Assembly: GCA_973895155.1 (NCBI GenBank)
Contig: OZ316892.1
Location: 29,202,001-29,266,000, forward strand
Source: Marsupella aquatica
Taxonomy: Eukaryota; Marchantiophyta
DNA length: 64,000 bases
Direction of reading: 5' to 3'
Shown here: positions 24,103-35,321 of the stretch, piece by piece
Numbering within the stretch: position 1 is the stretch's first letter
How the letters are laid out: the number at the start of each line of letters is the position of its first letter
The notes under the pieces: model-generated
What the model was told of the DNA's origin: nothing
What the model saw: the letters and a program-made list of their open reading frames with translations, nothing else
Databases searched by the model: none
Translations under genes and position numbers: made by a program

Positions 24103-24586
24103 CAGTAGAGAGTGGCAAAACCCTTAGATAAGGCAGTTAATAGGATAGAGATGTACCATCAATCCATAATCCATACGCTTCAATCCTTCCCTTGATTTCC
24201 ATGATGTGCATACAGATTGAACAGAATTAGGCTCAAAAAGCTATAATGGAAGAACTTCATTAAATCAATGACTGCATGACTTCAACAAGTTGATGAATAA
24301 AATTCGTTTCAAAGTCCGTAGATCTGTAGTTGGGAACGGTAACTTCATCGAGGTTTTTCAGTCACAGAACAAATCCTCGGAATTGGCTTTAAAAATGGTG
24401 AATCGCTTGCAAGGACTAGAAATTCAGCTACAAGAGATGGCAGGAGTTATCACGATACTCTTATGTCAGCTGCATTTACCTTGATACTCTTATAATTCAA
24501 CTGCATTCACCTTGATTTCGTGGATGAATTTCAGGGACCAGAAACCCAGCTACTCCATCTTTCTCAACCTTAAACCCATAATCAAG
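24103..24586. other. unassigned spacer
   Basis: No gene recognised. A small imperfect duplication with GATACTCTTAT lies at 24450-24520. The 64-codon plus-strand frame at 24290-24484 has no family signal. Confidence 0.35.
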
Positions 24587-24720
24587 CTTATAATTCACGG
24601 TCCTGCTGAACACAGTTTGCTCTCTGTTTAGAAAAGAGCTATTCAGTACGTAGCTTATAATTCACGGTACTGCTGAACACAGTTTGCTCTCTGTTTAGAA
24701 CAGAGCTATTTAGTACGTAG
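24587..24720. repeat. 67-bp tandem duplication
   Basis: CTTATAATTCACGG starts at 24587 and 24654. The two units differ at only a few positions. Confidence 0.9.
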
Positions 24721-24889
24721 CTTTTGAGAAGTGATAGGCCAGCAAGAAGAACTAAGTCAGGCTAATCTCAGTTGCGCGGCTTGGCCAAGGATACTATATT
24801 CAGTGTGCAGTAGTTGGTCTTCCCAAGGAAAGGGTGACACAGGTGGGTGCTCCAAACCGGGCGAACAGAAGGCTTAAGTCATTAATTTT

Positions 24890-25420
24890 TAGCCCCTCGT
24901 CATTTGTCGGCACTGGGGTCGGCACCAAGATAGTTCTCTCACTTAAGAACCTATTGTCCACATTAGTAAGCAATGGGTAAATGCATGAATCAATGATTCC
25001 ACGTGTCCTCCATCCACCACCATAGACCGGGCCAGAGACTCAGGGCAAGTAATAAGATTATTTGAAGGCCCTTGTTCTGGGAGTTTATCATCGTCCAATT
25101 GTAGTAGCCACTTACTCTGCAAATTATGTAACATTACCAAATTCAGGAGACGCATTAGTTCCTCTCGCCCGCATATTTTCAATTAGCTTCAAAGTCCATA
25201 TACAACTCCAGACATAAGACTTCTTCAAACACGACCCCACAATCCCAGACAACTTGCCCTTGCCTTCACTAGAAGCACTTGTTGAAAATCACATGGAAAT
25301 ACAACTACAACCCCTCCAAAGATTTGCTCATTATCTCATATGTCACGTAAAATTCTATCCAATGCTTCCACTCCATGTCGATGGATCATGGGTGCTTCAT
25401 CCCACAAAATAAAAGTTGCC
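24890..25420 (-). pseudogene. decayed Helitron (Pif1-type) helicase fragment
   Basis: Read on the minus strand from 25419, the frame gives ATFILWDEAPMIHRHGVEAL and then DRILRDI. This is the Walker B region of Pif1-like helicases in Helitron Rep/Hel proteins. It is followed, after a stop, by FGG, VVVFPCDFQQVL (family form GGDFRQVLPV) and SLMSGVVY. The 24943-25182 frame gives SKWLLQLDDDKLPEQGPSNN, and finally YPLLTNVDNRF and LSERTILVPT, all in family order. Several in-frame stops show it is dead. The Walker A part should lie upstream but is replaced by minisatellite sequence carrying a Helitron-type 3' hairpin right at 25421. Confidence 0.85.
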
Positions 25421-26165
25421 CTATGCCCGTGCATTGCACAAAAGATTCTGAGATAAGGGCAAGATGTTCAGGCAAGGGAAAGATGCCAAGGTGAGGGCAC
25501 GATGTCAAGAGAGGAAAAGAAGTTGAGGTGATGGCAAGATGTCAAACTAGGGCAAGATGTCGAGGAGAGAGCAATATGTCGAGGCAAGGGAAAGATGTCG
25601 AGGTGAGGGAAAGATGTCGAGGTGAGGGAAAGATGTCGAGGTGAAAAAATATGTCAAGGAGAGAAAAAGATGTCAGACAGAGGAAAACATGTCAAGGAGA
25701 GAAAAAATATTGAGGTGAGAAAATGAAGTTGAGTGAGAAAAGATGTTGAAAAGAATGTTGAAAAGAATGTAGAAGAGAAGATGTCAAGGAGGAAAAATGT
25801 TGAGTTTAGATGAGGTGAGGATAGATGTTCAGGTGAGAAAAAGACATTGTGCGAGGTGAGAAAATATGTCAAGGAGAGAAACGTTTGATGTCAAGACCGC
25901 AAGAAAAGATGTTGTCTGAGGTGAGAAAAAAATGTTGAGGTCTCAATTGAGGTGTGAAAATAATATCGAGGAGAGAAAAAAACTTAAGGAGAAAGAATGT
26001 CAAGAAGAGAAAAGTTGTCAATGTGAGAAAACAATTTTGAGGTCAGGAGATGTCAAGTGGAGAAAAAGATGTCAAGGAGGAAAAATATGTTGAGATGAGA
26101 AAACAAAGTTAAGGCGAGAAAAAATGTCAAGGCAAGACAAAAATGTCAAGGCAAAGCATGTCCCA
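25421..26165 (-). mobile_element. Helitron-like minisatellite tract (3' end at the left)
   Basis: On the minus strand the left edge reads GTGCAATGCACGGGCATAG, like the 3' hairpins of the other Helitrons here. The body is a degenerate purine-rich array on the plus strand (GATGTCGAGGTGAGGGAAA and variants, about 17-22 bp) from 25440 to 26160. The same array type occurs at 36470-36990. The 5' end was not located. The terminus is not a clean CTAG, so the element is degenerate or the boundary uncertain. Confidence 0.55.
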
Positions 26166-27209
26166 AGGAGTTGTTGGGAGGGCAAGGGTGAGGGCAGCGC
26201 AAGACAGCCAGGGGCAGTGGTTTAGGGTTTGGAGTACCCTAACCCCAGTGCTATATGGACGGGAAAAATATTATTTCCCTTGTTCTCCTTCTTTTTGTTT
26301 TCCCTCCTCTCTTGTGCCCTCCCTCTCTCTCCTTCCAACGTCCCTCCCTGGCTATTCAGCTCCCTCCCTCCCCCCTCTAACATGATTAAAAGATAAGAAA
26401 AAAACAGGGAGGAAAACACAAAATGATCTGAAAGAAAAATGAAAATTTCCCTTCTCCCTAGCAAAAAGCCAAAAAAACAAACTCAGATTATACCAATGTA
26501 ATGTACTTAGAGCAAGTATATCCATGGGTATCCCCTTCCATTAGGGTATCCCCTTTCACTTAATCTCAGGGTATTAAAATCAATGGAATATATTTGATGG
26601 TATTAGTTGTTCCATCATTTTTCACTTTTTTAAAATAGACTGCACAAAAGCTTTTGGCGGGATAAACTTTTATAGTGTTTAATAGCTCAACATTCATGTT
26701 TTGCACAGAAAATGTTGTCTAAAACATGTTGATGCGTAAAATATATTGTTGTGCGAATAATATCAATGTAGAAAAGATATTGTTTATAAAATAACTCATA
26801 TTGCAAAAAAAGGAAAAGAAATCTTGTGGATTTATATCTAAGCACAAAAAAGGAGTGATTTATCTCTGACCACAAAAAAAACTTTTTTTGTGTAAAGTCC
26901 CTTTATATCTTACCTTTATATCTTACTAACTTTCCACAATTCCTTTATATCTTAATACCTTTTTGTCTCCCTATTCTCCCCATGCTCTCCCGTTTTTTTC
27001 TCCTGGCTGCTTTCCCTTCCTCCATCTCTCCCCGTTTTCCTTCCCTCCAAGACCATTCAAAAAGAGAAATTTTTGGGAAGGAAAGATTTTTTATTTTTTT
27101 TCAATGAACCGGAGAAGGGCCAGAACCCGCACACACCACCAGGGGGACAAAAACCACCCCCAGCGCCAACCCGAAAACCGGGAGGAAAAAAGAAAAAAGA
27201 AAAAAAACC
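26166..27209. other. unassigned, pyrimidine-rich and AT-rich stretch
   Basis: Contains TCCCTCC-rich sequence (26270-26370, 26960-27050) like that in Helitron A at 10110-10200, and an AT-rich middle. No gene. It may be interior of one or more Helitrons whose ends I could not place. Confidence 0.35.
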
Positions 27210-27519
27210 CTAATCAGGCCAAAAGGACCTGTGAAGCCACCAGGTGGTAGCCAACCCCCAGCCCCTTTGGGCAGAACCCATCACCTTCCTACACCACGCA
27301 TGTTGGTTAGGAAAATCATGCGAATGTTTGTGCTCCATCCCGAGCTGGCGTAGGTCAAACGTGGCGGGCAAACCAGAGTACATGTGGTTCCTACTCTTCA
27401 TCCAAATATTGTCCCAAGGAGTTGAATCAAGCCAGTGTAACAGGGACAAACCTTCATCGTTCACTGTCATCAATAGAGAGGTCTAAGTAAGGCAACTGGA
27501 CTCTCAGTCTGCTCCCATG

Positions 27520-27995
27520 CCCGGGTATGCAACTCCCCTTTTTACAAGGCAAGTTTTTAATTCCTTATAATGGCCTTATATCCAATTGACCATCTTAGAT
27601 TTCATTTTAGTCTACTAAAGTCTTGTACCTCTGAACTCAAGGAATCCAAAAATGTAACTTAAAAAAAAAACCAAACATGTTTTGATGTACAAAAAGTTGA
27701 TCAAAACCAAATTATATGGGTTTTTTTTAATACAGGGGTCTACAACCAAACTAGCCAGCTTTTTAGGATTTTTATTAAAATTTTAAAAATCTTTTAATAA
27801 AAATTACAACATGTATAGGAATATTTGTTAATTTCATATGGAAAATGAAGGAAACCAAACTTTTTATATCACTTGAAAATTTTTAAAAGTGGGAAACCCA
27901 GGTTTTTTCAAATTTTAATTATTTTGTATAGCCAACTTTTTAGTCCATATAAAAATGTAGACCCCTGTCTATTATATAAGAGTTGCATACCCGGG
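27520..27995. mobile_element. 476-bp hAT-like MITE with 8-bp target duplication
   Basis: Perfect 16-bp terminal inverted repeats CCCGGGTATGCAACTC (27520-27535) and its reverse complement (27980-27995) are flanked by identical CTCCCATG copies (27512-27519 and 27996-28003). An 8-bp duplication fits hAT. It contains no coding frame and sits inside the LINE relic, so it is younger. Confidence 0.85.
27733..27968. repeat. 236-bp inner inverted-repeat unit
   Basis: CAGGGGTCTACA (27733-27744) and its exact reverse complement (27957-27968) bound an AT-rich block whose subterminal sequences also pair loosely (AGCCAGCTTTTTAGG and CTAAAAAGTTGGCT). The flanking 8 bases do not match, so this may be either a nested older insertion or part of the outer element. 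Confidence 0.5.
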
Positions 27996-28875
27996 CTCCC
28001 ATGGCTTCAGCACAAGCTGAATCTGGTCCAAGGCTTTCCTAACTTGCTTGCTTTTCCTAGGAGTGGTGCATCCCCCGTACAAGGCCCTGAGGGGAATTTT
28101 AGACTGTCGCAGGTCACCCATCCGGGGAGACGCCCAAGGAATTGTGAGTATGTCACAGCGTTTCGTTCTTTCCATATGCTATTGCATAGTTCCATCAGAA
28201 TGATAAGTGGCCCAGGTTTCCGTTTGTGTGTCCTGACCGCATAAGAAATTGTGGTAAACAAATTGTGGTTAGGAAACTTAAGAGCTGGAGCCCCCTGCAG
28301 GGCATTGTACACCTCTTGCCACCGCTCGGTCACCATTCTGCGCTGAAATAAAGGTGTTCCGTGTGCTCAAAACAGAGCTTGCATCTAGCACATACCCCAT
28401 CACTCACCTTCCAGTGGCTTCACCTACCTTTGGTGAAAAAACCATGGTTAAGCAACCTCCAAATCAGAAATCTCACTTTCGGAAATGTCCATCCCCCCCA
28501 CAGGCTCTTCCATAGTTGATTCCATTGTGCCCTGGTCTTCAGCTGTCCCCATCTCCTGTTAATCTTGGTCACGTCAAGGTTAGACTTCGGGGAACATTGG
28601 ATTCGGACCTTATTTGGAAATCTCCATCCACAATTCTTCCCTTTCCAAGTGCACTGCCAGCTTTCGCAATGGTGCAGATTCCCTTCAAAAAGGCCATTAC
28701 TTCTTCTCAGCATGTCATAGAACCTGTTGAAAGCATCAAAACCAGTGTCTATTGCTCTGTATGCGATTGCAAAGGGTGTCGCTATCCAACCAGCCGTCCA
28801 TGGGGGAGAAAAGGTCTGATATCCTTTTAATTCATTGGGAAGGAAAGATAACCATCTATCCCTTCTCAAGAGCAA

Positions 28876-29148
28876 AGAGCCAAAAAAAACTTTCTATGTT
28901 ATCACTTCCCTTTTTTCCGCTCCATGCCAAAACCTCAAACTCTGGTGAATCTATTGCTGGAATTTAGTTCTATGCTTTAGCCTATTCTCCTTTGATGCAC
29001 CATGCCAAAAAACTACGTCATATGAATACGATGTACCCTAGCATGTGTACTGCAGCCTGTATGTACTATAACAGCAATAAAAGGTACCCTTTAGGTACAA
29101 AACCCTGCATTTCATACACAGACAATGACCACTAAAAAGCTCGGCATC
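28876..29148. other. LINE-adjacent unassigned sequence
   Basis: Probably more of the decayed LINE on the minus strand near 28876-28960, then unassigned sequence. No intact frame. Confidence 0.35.
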
Positions 29149-29314
29149 TTTACGGACCCCACTAGAGGTCCCTTCCAAAATTCCTGGCACCACAACGTGC
29201 CACGTCAACAACAACCGCAACAAACAAGACTCGTCGGTTTTGTGAATCAAATTTATAGTTTTCATTCGTGTTTGTGTCAATTTGGGTGTAAATTTTGGGA
29301 CGCCATGCCGTAAA
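29149..29314 (+). mobile_element. 166-bp MITE, copy 1
   Basis: Starts with TTTACGGACCCC and ends with GACGCCATGCCGTAAA, so the ends are inverted (TTTACGG / CCGTAAA). An inverted copy of the same length lies at 34796-34961. Shared internal words are GGTC.CTT.C, AATTC and CCAC. No coding potential. Confidence 0.75.
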
Positions 29315-29629
29315 AAGAAAAGTAAAAACATTGGAAATGCAAAGAGCAAGACGGTTAAAACTGTCACTATGTAACCGTTTTAGTTACATTTCCAATTTTA
29401 AAACTTAAATTCAAAGATTTATAAAAAGTATTTTTCATATAATAAATAATGACTAATAACTAACTTGATAACTTCCTTGCTAAACCGCAACTTCCGGTAT
29501 GTAAGGACCTCTCGTATTGTACGGCATTAATGCTGGGAAGAGCACATAGAAACCCGGGATCAGGGAGGATTGGCTGGAATCTTGAAAGTTCATTGAATTT
29601 TATACTCAAAACTATTTACTCATTCTCAA
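29315..29629. other. unassigned spacer
   Basis: No gene or repeat recognised. Confidence 0.35.
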
Positions 29630-29960
29630 AACAAAAAATACCCAGTGGTAGATCTCATTGAGATCCTTTCTTTTGCACCCTAGATCGCCTTCTAACATGG
29701 ATGAATAAGATTTCCAGAGGCATTACAAAATGGACGGCAAAGATCGTAAAATCAACAAAATCGACGGCTAGGAAGGCTTGGATTTGTTTAATTTTTCATT
29801 TGAAAAATATTAACCCATTTGCAAAACGGACAGAACCCATCCATAGATCTATTTGAGATCTTTCTTTTGAGCCATAGATTGGCCATTATGATGGACGGAC
29901 GAGATTTCCGGAGTTAAGAAATGGAGACGGCTCAGATCGACTCTTCCCCCTGATTTTATT
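29630..29960. repeat. diverged two-copy direct repeat, about 200 bp
   Basis: Paired blocks: GATCTCATTGAGATCCTTTC (about 29650) with GATCTATTTGAGATCTTTCT (about 29848), followed by GATTTCCAGAGGCATTA / GATTTCCGGAGTTAAG. Likely transposon-derived; no frame. Confidence 0.6.
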
Positions 29961-30652
29961 AGCCAAGGGGTCCACGAACTAATTGATTACAGTGTTTGAT
30001 AATTAGTAGCCTATATAGTAGTATTGTCAATCACAATAATTGCCAAGAAAAGAGTTGTTGAAAGAATGAACATTTTTGTTGAGGGTAGAAGCTAGTAGTG
30101 TTGTGGTGTTGCATGGAAGTGTTGTCATTTTGGAAGTTGTTGTGATTCAAATGTAGCATTTGCGTCCAATCATGGTTATTGAATTTTCAATATAGAAAGC
30201 AACACATGTACAGATGGGGAGGGGAGGCAGAATTGGGTGAAGGCAAATAATGATGGTCAACAGAAATTGGTGAGTGAAACAAAATTGAAAGAGAAAGCTT
30301 GTGTTGTATGTGCACATGAGGAGGAGAGTTGAGGTGGGGTTTGTGATTGGGGTCAGGAATGAGAAACTTTAAGGAAAGACAGAATTACAGTTTGAAGTCC
30401 AAATAAGGGGCAAGAAGTCTTTCACTAGATGGGAAAGGGAATTCATTTTAATTTTTCAGTTATGTTTTTACTTAATTAATGACTATTTTTCAATAATTAT
30501 AGCCTCCTCCCTTCCCCTCCCCTTCTCCATTCTACCTTGTTCCACCAAATATTCCTGCACATCATCTGACGGTAAAGCAATGTTCCCTCCTTTTTCTCTT
30601 TTTGCAAATGGATGATGAGGGGGATTTGGTGGGACCCTTATTATAGTTGTTA
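29961..30652. other. unassigned spacer, Helitron-like sequence at its right end
   Basis: No gene. At the right end (30480-30651) the pyrimidine-rich CCTCCCTTCCCCTCC sequence and CCCTTATTATAGTTGTTA look like the interior and 5' terminus (minus strand) of another Helitron lying directly against the one at 30653. Confidence 0.4.
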
Positions 30653-30898
30653 CGAGCCCTATGCCCATGCGTTGCACGGTGCAAGGAGGGCTGGCCCATA
30701 GGGAGTCGGGCCAGAGAAATTATGGGGCAGCTAGCATGGGGAAGCACATATGCGCCAGGGGTCCCCATTTTCTCATATGGTCAGGGAAAACAGCCAAACA
30801 AATCCAATGGTTGTGGATCTTTAATTTTCCTGCCCAGGAGCTTTTTTGTATTGGGACAAAGGACAGAAAAACACGGGATCCCTCATTATAGTTGTAGA
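30653..30898 (-). mobile_element. short non-autonomous Helitron, 246 bp
   Basis: On the minus strand the 5' end is TCTACAACTATAATGAGG after A (30898). The 3' end is GTGCAACGCATGGGCATAGG followed by GCTCG before T (30653). The layout matches Helitron A, with CTCG in place of CTAG. No minisatellite and no frame. Confidence 0.65.
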
Positions 30899-30934
30899 TA
30901 GTTGTAGATTGTTGCCCATCATGTCCCACCATTC

Positions 30935-31334
30935 TGTTAGGTATTTACTCAAGGTCTAGGGTTACGACATGTAACCGTAGCTAGGCTAACCATAGTTAGG
31001 CTAACCATAGTTAGGCTAACCATAGTTAGGCTAACCGTAGTTAGGCTAACCGTAGTCGGAGACATGGTTAGGTTAACTAGGTTATATGCCAAGCGGTGTT
31101 TTCTTGGATAAGTGGAACTTAGGCTCATTGTTACGGAGCCACTTGAGAGATGAGGAGAGCTTACACTGTGGAGACTTGGTATAGCCGACGGGCTTAGAGT
31201 TCAGTAATTAAAGCTTTCTTGTGTGTTCCCGTGCACGTAGCCTCGAGGAGGTGAACCACGTATCTCTTGTGTCGACTACTTGCGCATTGGATGTGTCATG
31301 TGCTTACCGTTGCGATTGTCGTTTATGCTCAACA
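30935..31334. mobile_element. solo LTR, Ty1/copia type, 400 bp
   Basis: Begins TGTTAGGTATTTACTC and ends TATGCTCAACA, so it has TG...CA ends with TGTT/AACA inverted tips. It is flanked by CATTC (30930-30934) and CATTT (31335-31339), a 5-bp target duplication with one mismatch. The 3' part has GTGAACCACGTATCTCTTGT, typical of plant copia LTRs. No primer-binding site follows, so it is a solo LTR left by recombination. Confidence 0.75.
30976..31066. repeat. 15-bp minisatellite inside the solo LTR
   Basis: About six tandem copies of AACCATAGTTAGGCT with small changes. Confidence 0.85.
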
Positions 31335-34079
31335 CATTTCAAAGCTCCCCTAGGTACCCGTGCCCCCAATCGCTCACAGAAATTGACTACATAAGGGTGT
31401 TTGTCGTCCAAATTCCAAATAAAACCTCAGCGTAGCTACTGAAAATATGGGTATCCAAACTCTGGGGTCTCACTTGCTCAAAAATGGGGCAGCGTGTGTG
31501 ACAAAACATAGGGTTGTTTAAGGAAAGACTTTTAAAACAATTGCAGAATAGCTTCAGCCAGGTCTTTTATAAATTGTTATGCTACTTATTGAAAAAGATA
31601 GGGTTCTCAAACTAGTTGGAATGCTCCAATAGTACCCAAAGCAATGGGGTAAAACATTCCCCAACAAAACTCTTTCTTCATAGTTTTAAGGTCTACAAGA
31701 CCTAGCTAATAACATCACAGGTAATATGGGGGCTCAGTTATAGAATAGAACCCTAAGGATCCACAGAAATGCAGAAGTGCAGAACTGGCCAGATATTAAT
31801 TGTCCGGTCCCAACAAGCACTGCCCAACATTGTTTTCTTTGTTGGGAGTAGGGAGGTCTGTAGTTTAAGGTCCATAAGTTGCCTACTGTAGTTGTTGCGC
31901 AAACGTACCCCACCCTCACTTGACACCAATTGGAAGCCCTTTGCACTGAAAAGACTGGACACTTAAAACTATTGGAGGTCACTCTCTTGTCACCTGAACA
32001 GGCAGCATCTAAGAGTGAGACCCTAGATGGTTCCACTTACATACTCAATATATTTTTTCCTATCTGTGAATGAACAGGTAGGCAACATATAATAAGTGAG
32101 ATAATGATCAAGTGGGGCTTTCACAAGAACGGGACAACTTAGTAAGAGGTCACTTGTGTTTCAATAACATACTTGACCCACAGGTCCAGTTAGAAACTAT
32201 CTCCTGACCAAAAAAGGGGGTGGGGTCCTTCATTTAAGTTTACTGATAGAATGTGATAGGAGAGACCCAAAAGTCCTTTCAAAATATCATCTCAAGAGGT
32301 GGTTCAAACTTGAGCACAAGTATCCATTTTGGGGGACCCATTTCAGTCCATACAGGATTGGGAGTTATTTGGTAAGTGACCAGCAGATCTTTAAGGTTTT
32401 TCCTATATATGTATTTTTTGCAGTTTGATACATGTGGGAAGGAGCTAGCAATGTTCCTTATATGATTTTCTTGAATTATTTCCTGATAGCAGATCTCCCG
32501 AGAGTTAGAGGATGACTGTTAGATTCTGATTAATGGGGTAGGAGGCTAGGTAAAATACTGGCTAATGGGATACACACCTTGGTAGGGAATTTTTGGCTAA
32601 TTAAGGTGGCTAAAACCTTTTGGAGAGGAGGAATGTAGGCAGCGGGTTTTGGCCACCTAAAACAAGAAAAATATACAAGTGACGTACCCCGGCTGTAGAG
32701 TCAAAGTGGTTGACTTTGTATTTTAACTAACTCTTATTGTTGTAAAGCTCCCATACTAGCTGGACACAATTAGTTGTAATAAATGCAGTTCACTTTTTAG
32801 GCTTAACAACCTCTTATTCTTGTAAGCTCCCTTACTAGCCAGACACAATTGGTTGTAATAAATGAATGTTACGGTCCAGATAAGCAACATCAAAGAGTAG
32901 GACCCAAGGGATTATAATAATCGCCCCAAGAGCACTGGTATAACCGTATTTTTAAGGTTTTTTAATTTTTAGCCAGGGCCAATGTGGGCTTCTCTTATGG
33001 AGTAGATTCCAGGAATATTTTCTACCATACTTACCAAAATTGAATTGAATAATTATTGTCAGATAACCCCGATTTAAAGAGGACCATTAGCTTCTGGCAA
33101 ATGGGTCATGATTTGGTGAAGTGGCCAAAGGTGTTAATAAAATTTAGCAAACATTAGCCGCAAGTGACAAACATTTTTGGGGAGGTGGAATTTGGCAAAA
33201 GTTTGCACTTAAAGAATAAGCTGACTGGTACTATAAATGAGTCTTTGTGTGAGGTAGCATCTAAATTCAGTGCCTAACCAATGGTACTCCAATTCAAAGG
33301 TTAAAGACCACTTTAGGCTCATAAGGAGTCTCCTGTACTTAGCTGCCACCCCTACCTGCACCTGCTGCCCATCCTCATTTCATTTCTCAGATTTTTTCTT
33401 AGTGTCACTAGATTATGAATGAACTTCACTTTTAGATGACATAGATTAATTAATCCGTGGACCCCCATGTTCATCCAAGGAATGTTTGTGTGATTAAGTG
33501 AAATCAATTTTCATCAAGGCGGTAACCAACGGTTTTGAGTCTCCCGATGGTGTTGGCGTGTGCTCGTACAAAAACAAATGCTCAAAAGATAGAGATTAAT
33601 CAAACAGAAGGTTGAATGTGGAGGAATTGAGTTTTCTTATAGGTTTTGCTTACACATTGGAGAAATAATCTTTCAACCATTCTTGATTGATTGTTTGTGA
33701 GTTACATTGAGCATATATTACCGCCACAAGACAGACTAGAGCACAACACTCAGCTGTTGGCAAAAGAGCGCTTGTCAATATGGTGGGAAGAATGTTCACA
33801 CAAAACGAACGAGCTGTCACTTCAAACAAAGGATTTGTAGTTATTTTATTTAAGAAAGCTATGGTGTGAGGGGAAGACCAACAATTGTTTCTTTGACATA
33901 GAGGCTGCATTTGGCGTCAACCTGTGTTCAGAGTGAGCTTTAGTTGAAGACTATCTAAGAGATGCAAACAATTCAAGTCGGGAAGCAAGCATTGTGGACA
34001 AGTGATGGTGACATCCCGGGTGACATAATCAAAGAAATCAATTTGTAACGGCTAAGTTTGGGACGGTGACGGGATTGTG
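31335..34079. other. gene-poor spacer with a two-copy repeat
   Basis: No supported gene. A diverged tandem pair of about 86 bp lies at 32716-32870 (both with CTAG.C.GACACAATT.GTTGTAATAAATG). The 100-codon minus frame at 31734-32036 and the 86-codon minus frame at 33650-33910 show no family features. The stretch reads like old LTR-element debris, but I cannot identify it. Confidence 0.4.
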
Positions 34080-34600
34080 ATATCTCTTAATCGAGAAAGG
34101 GTTTCCAATGAGCCTCAAATTGACAAATTTTGTCTTGAAAGTTCCATATGAGTTTTTGAATATCTTTGCCCTTTCCAATGAGTGTTAGTATAAGAAATTT
34201 TGATTATGAGTTCATGAATTCTTTTAGCTTTCTAACCTTGAGTATGACATTTACAAATTTCATGTCAGATTTTTTCACGGTGCTCAAGAGATCAGGAGGT
34301 TTTCAATCTTTTTAGCTTTCTAATGTGTGACATTGAGTTTATTTGTCAAGAAATAGGGAGATCATGAGTATCTAAATTTCTCTAGCTTTCCAATGAACCT
34401 AACATTGATAGATTTTGTCAAGTACTAAGGAGATGATGAGTTTTTAATTTTACTCTAGCTTTCCAATGAGTGACATTGAGAGATTTTATCAAGACATTAC
34501 TAAAGATATCACAAGTTTCTAAATCTTGATCTTGAATTTTCCAATGAATCAAACATTGGAAAATTTTATCAAGTACTAAGGAGATTTATTATTTAGTTAG
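34080..34600. repeat. degenerate tandem repeat, about 80-90 bp
   Basis: Five to six diverged units share CTTTCCAATGA, GACATTGAGAGATTTT and ATCAAGTACTAAGGAGAT. The variation suggests an old array. Confidence 0.65.
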
Positions 34601-34795
34601 TTTTACAATGTGAAGCCAAATGGGTTTTAATTATGTACATTTCTATCGATTGATTTTTTCAAACTTGTAAACAATTAAAAAATAGAAACATTTTGACATA
34701 TAACACTGATATATCTTTGACAAACATCAAAATGGTAACTTTGTTTTACTAAATGACATCTCTTCCTTTGTATTTTGGTTTTTTTACGTTTAGTA

Positions 34796-34961
34796 TTTAC
34801 GGCATGACGCCCCCAAAATTACGTTGCTTTTGCCACAAACAGGAATGTGCACGTTTGTTATTGTTAAAAGTAGGATCAGTCCTGTTTGTGGCTAGTTGTC
34901 ATGATGTGGCTCAACCTCATGGCAGAGAATTTGCAAGAGACCCCTAATGGGGGTCCGTAAA
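34796..34961 (-). mobile_element. 166-bp MITE, copy 2 (inverted relative to copy 1)
   Basis: Bounded by TTTACGGCATGACGCCCCC (34796) and GGGGGTCCGTAAA ending at 34961. The reverse complement aligns end to end with 29149-29314 and has the same length. TA on both sides could be a 2-bp duplication. Confidence 0.75.
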
Positions 34962-35321
34962 TAATATCAAAAGGGGCTTTTGTTAGCAAGATTCAGCCCA
35001 TAGATATGTCCCATCCCATTGACGTGCTCTATGACTCACTCAACCTTGGAGCACCTGATGACCACAATCATTTTAGGCATAGTATTTAACTTAAATTTGA
35101 CATCAAGCACAGGCAAGTAAATATGGTCTAATCAAGGCTAATCCACATAGGTTAGCCCTGCCTATAATCACACATCAAAATCTGTTAACATACCGGGTGC
35201 ACTTAAACAAATTATACAGGTTTATCATGGTATGAAGATGAAGTACACACAATATATGTCACATAGCTAGATTAGCCTCAATCTTAGCCTGGCTTGGTCC
35301 ATATTCACAGATTATAATAAA
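34962..35321. other. unassigned spacer
   Basis: No gene or repeat recognised. Confidence 0.35.

Larger units (their letters stand above)
27210..28875 (-). pseudogene. LINE (L1-like) relic: C-terminal zinc-binding region of a reverse transcriptase ORF
   Basis: The minus-strand frame at 28420-28875 ends in WTFPKVRFLIWRLLNHGFFT, the hallmark of the plant LINE zf-RVT segment. The next bases, in a shifted frame, read VCARCKLCFEHTEHLYF, giving the expected Cys and His residues. The 28007-28336 frame continues with LIILMELCNSIWKERNAVTY, again typical. Stops and frame changes show decay. The relic is interrupted by the 476-bp insertion at 27520-27995; the remaining piece at 27210-27473 may be its C-terminal end. 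Confidence 0.75.
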
